Positions 8,410-15,353 of a stretch of 34,963 nucleotides of DNA are shown here, one piece after another. This DNA is from DATGZX01 sp035296965 (GTDB taxonomy: Bacteria > Planctomycetota > Planctomycetia > Gemmatales > Gemmataceae). The translations under genes and the position numbers were made by a program. The notes under the pieces are model-generated. The model saw only the letters and a list, made by a program, of their open reading frames with translations. It had not been told where the DNA came from and made no database searches. How positions within the stretch are numbered: position 1 is the first letter of the stretch; each line of letters begins with the position of its first letter. The DNA is taken from the NCBI GenBank assembly GCA_035296965.1, contig DATGZX010000011.1, forward strand, positions 1 to 34,963. The letters are read 5' to 3'.

Positions 8410-9126
8410 ATGCCCACCACAACCAACAAGCAGCGCGTGATCAACCAGATCTTGACGACGCTCAAGAAGCGCTACGACCCGACGGATCCAGAATCCCGCC
8501 CGGTGCTCGAGCAATTCGTGTACGCGGTCTGTCGAGAGGACGCCACGCGGAAGCATGCCGATCGGGCGTTTCGCAATCTGCAAGAGCGTTTCTTCGACTG
8601 GAATGAGGTTCGCGTCAGCTCGCCGCACGAGATCGAGGAGGCCCTGGCCGGCTTGTCCAACCCGGAGAATCGGGCCAACCGGCTGATCAACTTCTTGCAG
8701 GAAGTTTTCGAAACGACCTACTCCTTCGATCTGGAGGCTCTTCACAAGAAGGGACTCAAGCAAGCTGCCAAGCAGCTCAGCCGGTATCAGGCCGCGAACG
8801 ACTACGCGGTCGCCTGGGTCGTTCAGCAATCGCTCGGCGGGCACGCCATCCCGCTCGATGCCGCCTCCCTGCAAGTCCTGAACCGGCTCGGGCTCGTCGA
8901 AGATGACTTCGAGGACAACGAGGCCTTACGGGCAAGTCTCGAGCACCTGGTTCCCAAGTCGCGCGGCGCGTTGTTCGTCGAGCTGGTCAGCGCCCTGGCC
9001 CACGACCCAGGGTGGGAAAACGATCCAACATGCCCCGTTCGCTCACTTGTGCTCAACGGCCCAGCTTCCGAGGAAGACCCAGCTCCAGCCATTGCGCACC
9101 GCGGCAGTCGGCCGAGACCGCGCTAG
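8410..9126 (+). CDS. Degenerate endonuclease III-fold (HhH-GPD-like) protein
   Basis: A 238-residue protein whose layout follows the endonuclease III helical fold: an N-terminal helical part (ESRPVLEQFVYAVCREDATRKHADRAF), then the region equivalent to the HhH hairpin and catalytic loop (about 115-155, SRYQAANDYAVAWVVQQSLGGHAIPLDAASLQVLNRLGL). The hairpin consensus LPGVGxKTA reads SRYQAANDYA here, so the catalytic lysine is missing, although the later Asp (LDAAS) is kept. The C-terminal four-cysteine iron-sulphur loop is also absent; only one Cys remains near DPTCPV. It may bind DNA or RNA without glycosylase activity. It is the last gene of the translation operon, before a 13-bp hairpin. The family assignment is by fold pattern only. 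Confidence 0.6.
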   Translation: MPTTTNKQRVINQILTTLKKRYDPTDPESRPVLEQFVYAVCREDATRKHADRAFRNLQERFFDWNEVRVSSPHEIEEALAGLSNPENRANRLINFLQEVFETTYSFDLEALHKKGLKQAAKQLSRYQAANDYAVAWVVQQSLGGHAIPLDAASLQVLNRLGLVEDDFEDNEALRASLEHLVPKSRGALFVELVSALAHDPGWENDPTCPVRSLVLNGPASEEDPAPAIAHRGSRPRPR

Positions 9127-9144
9127 TCACGGTATTGCCAGCTT

Positions 9145-9178
9145 GCGGGCGCGAGCCAGACAATCGGCTCGCGCCCGC
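9145..9178 (+). terminator. Strong hairpin closing the nusA-rbfA operon
   Basis: A 13-bp perfect stem GCGGGCGCGAGCC / GGCTCGCGCCCGC with an 8-nt loop, 18 nt after the stop of the HhH gene. Only a broken pyrimidine stretch (CTTCTTT) follows, so it is a terminator or an mRNA 3'-end stabiliser. Confidence 0.65.
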
Positions 9179-9201
9179 GACAACGCCCTTCTTTGGTTGG
9201 C

Positions 9202-9231
9202 TTGGCAATTCCTGATCTTTCGGTGTACAAT
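9202..9231 (+). promoter_or_regulatory. Sigma-70-type promoter before the TPR gene leader
   Basis: TTGGCA (9202-9207), an 18-bp spacer and TACAAT (9226-9231). This predicts transcription starting near 9238, about 200 nt before the TPR gene ATG. Confidence 0.55.
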
Positions 9232-9237
9232 CCCATC

Positions 9238-9350
9238 CCGGACGGCCGTAGTGGTGTAACCGGAACACACCCTCGTGCCGCAGGAGCAGAGGCGGCCTGG
9301 CGTGTTGAAAAAAGGGTCTCACTCCCTTGCAGAGGTGCAATCCCCTGCCC
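9238..9350 (+). ncRNA. Candidate structured leader RNA
   Basis: Starting at the predicted transcription start, several helices can form. AACACACC (9264-9271) pairs with GGCGTGTT (9299-9306), enclosing GCCGC (9277-9281) with GCGGC (9292-9296). Then come AAGGG (9312-9316) with CCCTT (9324-9328) on a 7-nt loop, and GCAGAGG (9329-9335) with CCCCTGC (9342-9348), one mismatch. The last one resembles a tRNA T-arm (GGTGCAATCC), but no acceptor or anticodon arm fits a tRNA. It could be a 5'-UTR element of the TPR gene or a separate small RNA; I do not recognise a known class. Confidence 0.3.
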
Positions 9351-9439
9351 ATGAGCGGATTCTTCCCTGACATGAACGGCTCAGACCCATTTCTCAAAAT
9401 GCCTGCCCGCGCAGTCCTCGATCGGAGGTAATCGGGAAC

Positions 9440-11713
9440 ATGAGCATCTCCAGGCGCTTATGGATTGCGCTTTGTCTGCTGGCTGCCCCCGTCACGGGGG
9501 AAGCGCGCGCACAGCAGCCGGTGCTGGCGGACCACGCGGCCTCTTACGTGCCGCTACGGCCGCAGACTCGACAGGAAATCGCCCGCCGCGAAGCTCTTGA
9601 ACTCTATGGGCTGGCCCTGGTGCGCATGCACCAGGACCGCCTCGTCGATGCGGCGCGTCTCCTGGAAGAAGCGCGCACCCAGGATCCGGAAGCAAGCGCG
9701 ATCCATAAATCCCTGACGCCTGTCTACCTGGCGCTGAGCCGGACGGACGATGCCTTGCGGTCGTGCCGGAGGTCCTTGGAACTCGATCCTGGCGACTTCG
9801 AGTCCTGGGCGATCTATGGCCGGCAGTTGAAAAACGAGGACAAACTCAAGGAAGCGCAAAACGCCTGGGTGCGTGCCCTCGCTTGCTTGAGCATGGCAGA
9901 TCATCCAGACCTCCGCGCGCAGCTCTCTTTCGACCTGGGTGCCCTGTATGCGCAGACACACGATTGCATGCAAGCCATCGCGGCTTTCGGCGTGGTTATC
10001 AAAATCCTCGACGACCCGGAGGCATTGCCCGAACGCGAAGGCTACAACCGTGCCGAGCTTCAAGAGCAAGCGACGGATACCTACGAGCGCATGATCAAGA
10101 TTTGCATCGAGGATCGACAGTACGAGCGCGCTCTGGAGCTATTTGCCCAAGGGCGAAAGAGCCATCCTAAGCTGGCTGCTCATCTCAATTACCACATGGC
10201 CAAGGTCGAGCTTGCGCAAGGGCGCCCGGATCGCGCACTGGTTCGACTGGAAAGCTACCTGGCGGGCCAGCCGCCCGGCACCGACGCCTACGAACTGCTC
10301 ATCAGCATCCTCAAGGAATTGCACCGCAGCGACGACACGCTCGATCTATTGAAGACATACGCCGAACGAGATGTCCACAACACCGCCCTGCGGCTTCTCC
10401 TGGCGAGGGAATACAGCAGCGCGGGCCGTTCTCCCGAGGCGGCAGGGATCTACTCCGCGCTGGCCGATGAATCTCCGAATGAGGACATTTACCGCGGCCT
10501 GTTCAGTCTATATCGCAAGGACGGCATCCTGGAGAAGGCCCTGGACCTTTTCAACGACGCTATCGGCAGGTCGACGGAAAGGGGGAAGGAATCCAAGGGC
10601 GCGCAGCAGGCGGCCGCAAAGGCCCGTGCAATGTTGGCGGCCTTGCGTGACGATGTGGGCTTGGCCAAGGATATTCTCCCCGCGGCTGAGCAAAAGATCA
10701 AGAACGGCGAGAATCTGTATGGCCAGACGCTTTTCTTCATGGCTGTGCTTGCCGACCGCGCCCGCGAACTCGATAGGGCGGAGCGCTTCTACCGCACTTG
10801 CCTGGGACAGCTGGGCAACCCGCGCCACCAGAGAGAATCGAACAACCCCCAGCAAGAGAGCACCGTGTATCTCGGCTTGCTCGATGTCCTCTGGAAAGCA
10901 CACAAGTATGAGGACGTGGTCGAGGTGTGCGAGCAAGGGCTGCAGCACACGCAGGCAACCAATCACTTGATTTTCTACCAGTTCCTCTCGCGGGCCCTGC
11001 GGCTTCTTGGCAGGGGCGAAGAAGCGGTGGCGGCTGCCCAGAAGGCGTTCGAAATGGCCAACGAGGACAACCGGCGCTCGGCACGCATGAATTACATCGG
11101 CGCCCTTGCGGCCGCGGAGCATTTTCAGCAGGCGCTGGCGGAATGCCAGGCGGCGCTCAAGGAGACGCAGGATCCGGCCGACGTGCGGGCGCTTCGCCTC
11201 GAGCTTTCCAATGTATATTCAACGATGCACGACATCCCCAGATCGGAGGAACAACTTCAGCTGATCCTGAAGTCGGACCCCAACGACGCCATCGCGAACA
11301 ACAACCTTGGTTATTCCTGGGCGGATCAAGGCAAGAATCTCGAAGAAGCGGAACGCATGATCCGCAAAGCACTCGAACTCGACCATGAGCAAAGGGTCGG
11401 CGCTATCGCCCCGAGCGAAAACCCTACGTATCTGGATAGCCTGGCGTGGGTCTTGTTCCGTCGAGGCCGCCTGAAGGAAGCGAGCGCAATCCTGGAGAAA
11501 GCGTTGCAGCTGATGGAAGGGGAAGAAGATCCAGCGGTTTGGGACCATGCGGGAGACGTCTATTTCCGTATGGAAGAACGGGAGCGGGCACGCGCCGCCT
11601 GGCAGAAATCGGTTACTCTTTACGAAACAGAGAAGCTGCACAAAGCCGATGATCATTACAAAGAACTGAAGCATAAACTGCACTTGTTGGAGGCGCCAAA
11701 GCGACATCCTTGA
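9440..11713 (+). CDS. Secreted TPR-repeat protein
   Basis: A 757-residue protein. The N-terminus MSISRRLWIALCLLAAPVTGEARAQQ is a signal peptide with likely cleavage after ARA, so it acts outside the cytoplasm. The rest is tandem tetratricopeptide repeats, for example ALELYGLALVRMHQDRLVDAARLLEEARTQDPEASAIH (about 50-90), ALRSCRRSLELDPGDFESWAIYGRQL, and near the end NNNLGYSWADQGKNLEEAERMIRKALELD and YLDSLAWVLFRRGRLKEASAILEKALQL. TPRs are scaffolds for protein-protein contacts; no enzymatic domain is visible. GGAGG and GGGAA precede the ATG. It has its own promoter and a long leader upstream. The partner is unknown. Confidence 0.85.
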   Translation: MSISRRLWIALCLLAAPVTGEARAQQPVLADHAASYVPLRPQTRQEIARREALELYGLALVRMHQDRLVDAARLLEEARTQDPEASAIHKSLTPVYLALSRTDDALRSCRRSLELDPGDFESWAIYGRQLKNEDKLKEAQNAWVRALACLSMADHPDLRAQLSFDLGALYAQTHDCMQAIAAFGVVIKILDDPEALPEREGYNRAELQEQATDTYERMIKICIEDRQYERALELFAQGRKSHPKLAAHLNYHMAKVELAQGRPDRALVRLESYLAGQPPGTDAYELLISILKELHRSDDTLDLLKTYAERDVHNTALRLLLAREYSSAGRSPEAAGIYSALADESPNEDIYRGLFSLYRKDGILEKALDLFNDAIGRSTERGKESKGAQQAAAKARAMLAALRDDVGLAKDILPAAEQKIKNGENLYGQTLFFMAVLADRARELDRAERFYRTCLGQLGNPRHQRESNNPQQESTVYLGLLDVLWKAHKYEDVVEVCEQGLQHTQATNHLIFYQFLSRALRLLGRGEEAVAAAQKAFEMANEDNRRSARMNYIGALAAAEHFQQALAECQAALKETQDPADVRALRLELSNVYSTMHDIPRSEEQLQLILKSDPNDAIANNNLGYSWADQGKNLEEAERMIRKALELDHEQRVGAIAPSENPTYLDSLAWVLFRRGRLKEASAILEKALQLMEGEEDPAVWDHAGDVYFRMEERERARAAWQKSVTLYETEKLHKADDHYKELKHKLHLLEAPKRHP

Positions 11714-11835
11714 GCCTTGCTCCCGCGCTCGGCGCGGGTCTCCCGACCCCGCCGCCTTGTTCGGACGGCCTTCACGGGCGAGGACCATTGAGTTGACTTG
11801 CCAAGCAACATCTTCACCTCTGCGACGGAGGAGTT

Positions 11836-12582
11836 ATGTCTGGACATTCTCACTGGGCAACGATCAAGCACAAGAAAGGTGCCATCGATGCCAAGCGCGG
11901 CAAGCTGTTCAGTAAGCTGAGCCGTGCCATCATCATCGCCGCCCGGCACGGCGGCGGCGACCCCGAAACCAATCTCAAGCTGCGCTACGCCATCGACAAG
12001 GCGCGTGGCGTCAGCATGCCCAAGGACAACATCGAGCGCGCCGTCAAACGCGGCACCGGCGAGATGGAGGGGCTGGTCTTTGAAGAAATCCTGTACGAAG
12101 GTTATGGCCCCGGCGGCGTGGCCATCCTCGTGGAAATTCTTACCGACAACCGCAACCGCACCGCCAGCGAGATCCGCAAGATCTTCGAGCGCAGCGGCGG
12201 AAAAATGGGCAGCGCGGGCTGCGTCGGCTATCTCTTCGAACGCAAGGGCACCTTCAGCATCGACGCGTCAACCACCGACGAAGACACGCTCATGGGCATC
12301 GCCCTCGATGCCGGTGCGGACGACCTCAAGCGCTCCGGTAGCACTTTCGATATCACCTGCGACCCGAGCGTCTTCGCGCAGGTGCAGGAAGCCCTGCAGA
12401 AGAACGGCCTGGCCGCGATCGTGGCCGAAATCAGCCAGGTGCCGAAGGCGCCAGTCGAGGTCGAAGTCGATACCGGCCGAAAAGTCATCCGCCTCATGGA
12501 AGCGCTCGACGATCAAGACGACGTGCAAAACGTTTATTCGAACGTGAACATTTCCGAGGCGATGGTCGCGGAAGTAGAGTGA
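11836..12582 (+). CDS. yebC: YebC/PmpR family protein
   Basis: A 248-residue protein, the normal family length. It begins MSGHSHWATIKHKKGAIDAKRGKLFSKLSRAIIIAARHGGGDPETNLKLR, the conserved YebC opening, followed by NIERAVKRGTGE and YEGYGPGGVAILVEILTDNRNRTASEIRKIF. The family includes transcriptional regulators and proteins that relieve ribosome stalling at proline runs; the sequence alone does not decide between these. GGAGGAG stands just before the ATG. The gene follows the TPR gene after about 120 nt and is followed by a long palindrome, so it is probably monocistronic or the end of a short unit. Confidence 0.93.
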   Translation: MSGHSHWATIKHKKGAIDAKRGKLFSKLSRAIIIAARHGGGDPETNLKLRYAIDKARGVSMPKDNIERAVKRGTGEMEGLVFEEILYEGYGPGGVAILVEILTDNRNRTASEIRKIFERSGGKMGSAGCVGYLFERKGTFSIDASTTDEDTLMGIALDAGADDLKRSGSTFDITCDPSVFAQVQEALQKNGLAAIVAEISQVPKAPVEVEVDTGRKVIRLMEALDDQDDVQNVYSNVNISEAMVAEVE

Positions 12583-12625
12583 AATAGGGTGCTAGCAAGC
12601 GGCCCCGGAGTGAACATCGAGCGCG

Positions 12626-12692
12626 GTAGCCGCATTCGCCAGAATGCGGGCTATCTCACACAGTTTCCCCGCATTCTGGCGAATGCGGCTAC
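12626..12692. repeat. Nested palindrome downstream of yebC
   Basis: Arms 12626-12650 and 12668-12692 are perfectly complementary over 25 bp around a 17-nt spacer. Each arm also contains its own palindrome, CCGCATTC-gcca-GAATGCGG, so either one long hairpin or two small hairpins can form. It can act as the transcript end of yebC. The core looks like a dispersed planctomycete repeat. Confidence 0.88.
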
Positions 12693-12784
12693 GGCCTATT
12701 GGTATCAGTATTGACCGCACGCCGTATAGCGTTACTTGATTCTTGAAACTCATAGCGGTTGAGTCAGGCCCTTGAGAAGGGCCG

Positions 12785-12940
12785 AGGCGAGAGCAAGATG
12801 AAGAGTAAGATGAGGACGAAGAGTAGGAGCAAGATTAGGAAGAGGATTAAGAGGCACAATTGAGACGGTTAATATCCTTTTCTTACTCCTGCTCATAATC
12901 CTTTTCCTAACCTTCATCTTGATGTTTCTCTTCATTTCCC
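12785..12940. repeat. Polypurine tract facing a polypyrimidine tract
   Basis: From 12785 to about 12854 the plus strand is almost all A and G with repeating AGGAGCAAGATTAGG-like units. From about 12873 to 12940 it is almost all pyrimidine with units such as CCTGCTCATAATCC. The two halves are imperfect inverted copies around a short spacer. No gene is seen in 12583-12953. Confidence 0.7.
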
Positions 12941-12953
12941 ATGAATCCATGAG

Positions 12954-14027
12954 ATGACCTCGTTGGCGAACGCGATACCGCTCACCTCCCGCGCTGAACT
13001 GGATGCCCGCCTGCCGCTTCTCATCACCGGCATCACCGGCGTGGCGGGGTACAACGCCTTCCACTATCTGCAGAAACGCTATCCCGCGAAGGTGATCGGC
13101 GTGCGCCCGCGGCGCGCCTGGCGGCTCCGGGGAGAAGGCATCGTTGCATTGGATATCGAAGATGTGGCAGCGCTCGGCGCCTTGTTTCAGACGCATCGCT
13201 TCCGGTCCGTCCTCAATTGCATCGGCAATTGCGCTTTGAAGTCCTGCGAGCTGGACCCGGCCATGGCGCGTCAGCTCAATGTCGACAGCGCGGCTGCAAT
13301 TGCGGACAACGCACGGGTGCACGGCAGCCGTCTGGTTCACCTTTCCTCCGACCTGGTGTTCTCGGGCAAAGGCGCCGGGAACTACCGCGAAGACGATCCG
13401 CTCGATCCCGTCACGGTCTATGGCGCATCGATGGCGCAGGGCGAGGCCGTGATTCGTGAAGTAGACCCGACGGCTGCGCTCCTGCGGATCTCGTTGCCCA
13501 TGGGGCCCAGTTTCAATCGCCATGCCGGCGCCATCGACTGGATCGAATCCCGTTTCCGCCACGGCAGGCCCGCAACGCTCTATTTCGACGAAGTCAGGTC
13601 CTGCACGTACACGGACGAGCTGAATCGCGTCTTCGCGCACTTCCTGGCAGGCTCGGAAGCCGGCCTCTTTCATCTGGGCGGCCCGCGCGCGATCACACTT
13701 TACCAGATAGCACAAATCGTCAATCGCGTCGGCGGCTATGATCCTGCTCTATTGAAAGGCTGCCCGCGGGCAGAGGCCGGCCCCATCCCGCCGCGCGCAG
13801 GCAATGTGAGCATGTGCAGCGACAAGCTGAGCGCAGCCCTGGGGCGGAACCCGTTTCGGGCCTGGCCAGGGGATGAGAGTTTGCTGCCCGCGGACCGGCA
13901 GTGGCACGTCAACCGCCCGGTCCACGAGAAAGGATCGCACGAGCGCATCGTGGACCAGCTCTATCACCACCGGCGGACCGGCCTGTGCCAGGGCACCTGC
14001 GAGGCGGGGATGGCGGCAGCTGATTGA
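12954..14027 (+). CDS. RmlD-like sugar-nucleotide reductase, catalytic Lys missing
   Basis: A 357-residue Rossmann protein of the RmlD/NAD-dependent epimerase superfamily (dTDP-4-dehydrorhamnose reductase-like). The nucleotide-binding loop GITGVAG is at 26-32, the NCIGN strand at about 88-92 and SSDLVFSG at 131-138. The catalytic motif, normally Y-x-x-x-K, reads Y156-G-A-S-M160: the lysine is a methionine (codon ATG). The superfamily includes non-catalytic members such as the MAT2B regulatory subunit, so it may bind NAD(P) or a sugar nucleotide without turnover. The start at 12954 leaves about 20 residues before the first strand; no clear ribosome site is present. It stands alone between repeats and the minus-strand genes, with no other sugar genes beside it. 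Confidence 0.75.
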   Translation: MTSLANAIPLTSRAELDARLPLLITGITGVAGYNAFHYLQKRYPAKVIGVRPRRAWRLRGEGIVALDIEDVAALGALFQTHRFRSVLNCIGNCALKSCELDPAMARQLNVDSAAAIADNARVHGSRLVHLSSDLVFSGKGAGNYREDDPLDPVTVYGASMAQGEAVIREVDPTAALLRISLPMGPSFNRHAGAIDWIESRFRHGRPATLYFDEVRSCTYTDELNRVFAHFLAGSEAGLFHLGGPRAITLYQIAQIVNRVGGYDPALLKGCPRAEAGPIPPRAGNVSMCSDKLSAALGRNPFRAWPGDESLLPADRQWHVNRPVHEKGSHERIVDQLYHHRRTGLCQGTCEAGMAAAD

Positions 14028-14085
14028 GAACTCGTCGGGTAGCGCGTCCGCTGGGAAAAGGTAGGTGCGCAACACACAACCAACG

Positions 14086-14226
14086 TTAACAATCGCGCAT
14101 TTTTCTAAGGACCTGACGAATGCGTAGCTTGGCCAGCCGGGTCTGACGCTCTCTGCGGCGTTGTCGGCGTTTGAGACGCTCCACCGCTGTCAGAAACCTG
14201 ACGGCTTCTGGCTTGCCAAATAACAT
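14086..14226 (-). CDS. Small arginine-rich ORF of unknown function
   Basis: A 46-residue ORF, MLFGKPEAVRFLTAVERLKRR followed by an extremely basic helical stretch (residues 18-46 are nearly half Arg/Lys). GGAG lies 7 nt before the ATG at 14226, which is why I prefer this over the longer in-frame start at 14310. The composition suggests a nucleic-acid- or ribosome-binding peptide, but no family is recognised. It could equally be a chance ORF. Confidence 0.3.
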   Translation of the reverse strand: MLFGKPEAVRFLTAVERLKRRQRRRERQTRLAKLRIRQVLRKMRDC

Positions 14227-14525
14227 CGTGCAACTCCGTGATGGACACTCGGCCGGGGATGCTTGCGCGGAGGGAACGCTGGGGCTGAGCGGCCGGATGC
14301 TGATACTCATGGTGCGCGGTCATTGCCCAGGATGAACTAGCCCACTTCCCACGCGCCGGGAAATGACCAACCTATGTCATGTATACCAAGGCTAAGACGC
14401 GGCTGCAAGCGGGGCGCTCGGGTCGTAGAAACCAGCCGGTAGAGTCTCAGCTCGAACTCTTTTCGATCAGGCCGACCAAGCTCCTTGCGCTAGCGCTGTG
14501 CGGCCAAGGATGCCTGATTCCTCAT
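14227..14525. other. Gap without a supported gene
   Basis: Only short overlapping frames without ribosome sites or recognisable protein sequence are present. No repeat or terminator stands out. Confidence 0.5.
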
Positions 14526-14867
14526 CTAACCGACCATCTGCGCAGGGATATTCTTTTTCAAGAATTCTTTGATCACTCTGGGCTCATTCCGACTGATTTG
14601 ATCCAGCACTTGAATTTTGCACGGTCCAAGCAGCTCGATTCCGAGTAGTTTTCCGCCACTATTGTAGTTTGCGTATGCGATGCCCTCTGTCAGTTCAAGA
14701 ACCTCTGCGGCCCTGCCTTTACGAACCTGAAGGTAGACCGCCAAAAGGTGGCCGCTCTCGTTATCAAACTCGGTATCGAGATTGAAATGGAGATTTCTCA
14801 ACGCCGGCCGTAATTTTGATTTGGTCCAGGCCGCGCGCCGCGTCCTTGTTTCAGCTGCAATCTTCAT
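14526..14867 (-). CDS. DUF2283 protein, likely antitoxin
   Basis: A 113-residue protein. The middle (about 42-85) has HLLAVYLQVRKGRAAEVLELTEGIAYANYNSGGKLLGIELLG, the DUF2283 pattern (YLxL...V..T..i....D..G.l.GiEil). The start overlaps the stop of the DUF4258 gene as ATGA, so the two are co-translated. DUF2283 proteins commonly partner DUF4258 proteins in presumed toxin-antitoxin modules. The C-terminal 30 residues (KIQVLDQISRNEPRVIKEFLKKN) are charged and helical. Function rests on context. Confidence 0.75.
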   Translation of the reverse strand: MKIAAETRTRRAAWTKSKLRPALRNLHFNLDTEFDNESGHLLAVYLQVRKGRAAEVLELTEGIAYANYNSGGKLLGIELLGPCKIQVLDQISRNEPRVIKEFLKKNIPAQMVG

Positions 14868-15184
14868 TTCCTCCGCCTCCTCTCAACTAACCGCCTGACT
14901 TTTGCTATTACCGTGATCACGCGAATCCGGTCTGGCAGCTCTTCGTAGACAACCTTTATCTGAGACCGCACTGTTTTGTTCCAACAAGCAAGCTTCCTTC
15001 CCTCGCGGGACTCTTGCACTGGGAAAGACGGATTTCTCAGGGTCCGAATGACCTCGCCTTCGCTCACCTCCCGAATCCTCATTTGGTCGATGGCGTGACG
15101 CAGTAATTCTACTTTTTCGTACCCGAGTACGCTGACGCGCAGGACTTTTCCCGGTTCCCTCCGAAAAGGCTCGCCTGGCTTCAT
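14864..15184 (-). CDS. DUF4258 protein, likely toxin
   Basis: A 106-residue basic protein. LLRHAIDQMRIREVSEGEVIRTLRNPSF (about 28-55) followed by a beta-rich part (QIKVVYEELPDRIRVITVI) is the DUF4258 layout (HAxxRMxxRxIxxxeVxxxLxxP), which resembles a RelE-like fold. It is the upstream gene of the pair with DUF2283. The first 20 residues are less typical, and the real start may be downstream of 15184. Confidence 0.72.
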   Translation of the reverse strand: MKPGEPFRREPGKVLRVSVLGYEKVELLRHAIDQMRIREVSEGEVIRTLRNPSFPVQESREGRKLACWNKTVRSQIKVVYEELPDRIRVITVIAKVRRLVERRRRK

Positions 15185-15241
15185 CGTGGGCTACCCCCAG
15201 AGGTTGCAACCCAGTTCTTATCATAGCTCGCCGCGCTCCCG

Positions 15242-15353
15242 TCAAGAATGAATCGGCAGCAAATGATTGAGCAAATTGGTGTGGCACGCCCCTCGCTCCG
15301 CTTGGAGCGTGCCACCCAATCCATCCTTGCTGCCGAATTCTGCGTCTTGATTT
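15242..15353. repeat. Composite imperfect inverted repeat after nrdJ
   Basis: GTGGCACGC (15281-15289) pairs with GCGTGCCAC (15306-15314). Further out GGCAGCAA (15255-15262) pairs with TTGCTGCC (15326-15333), and TCAAGA near 15242 pairs with TCTTGA near 15345-15350. The nested element abuts the nrdJ stop codon and may serve as its transcript end. Confidence 0.7.

Noticed and set aside
9239..9355. tRNA gene
   Set aside because: D-arm-like and T-arm-like pieces exist, but no acceptor stem pairs and no anticodon arm with a T33 loop fits between them.
12785..12940. CRISPR array
   Set aside because: The repeated purine units are irregular and are not separated by unique spacers of constant length.
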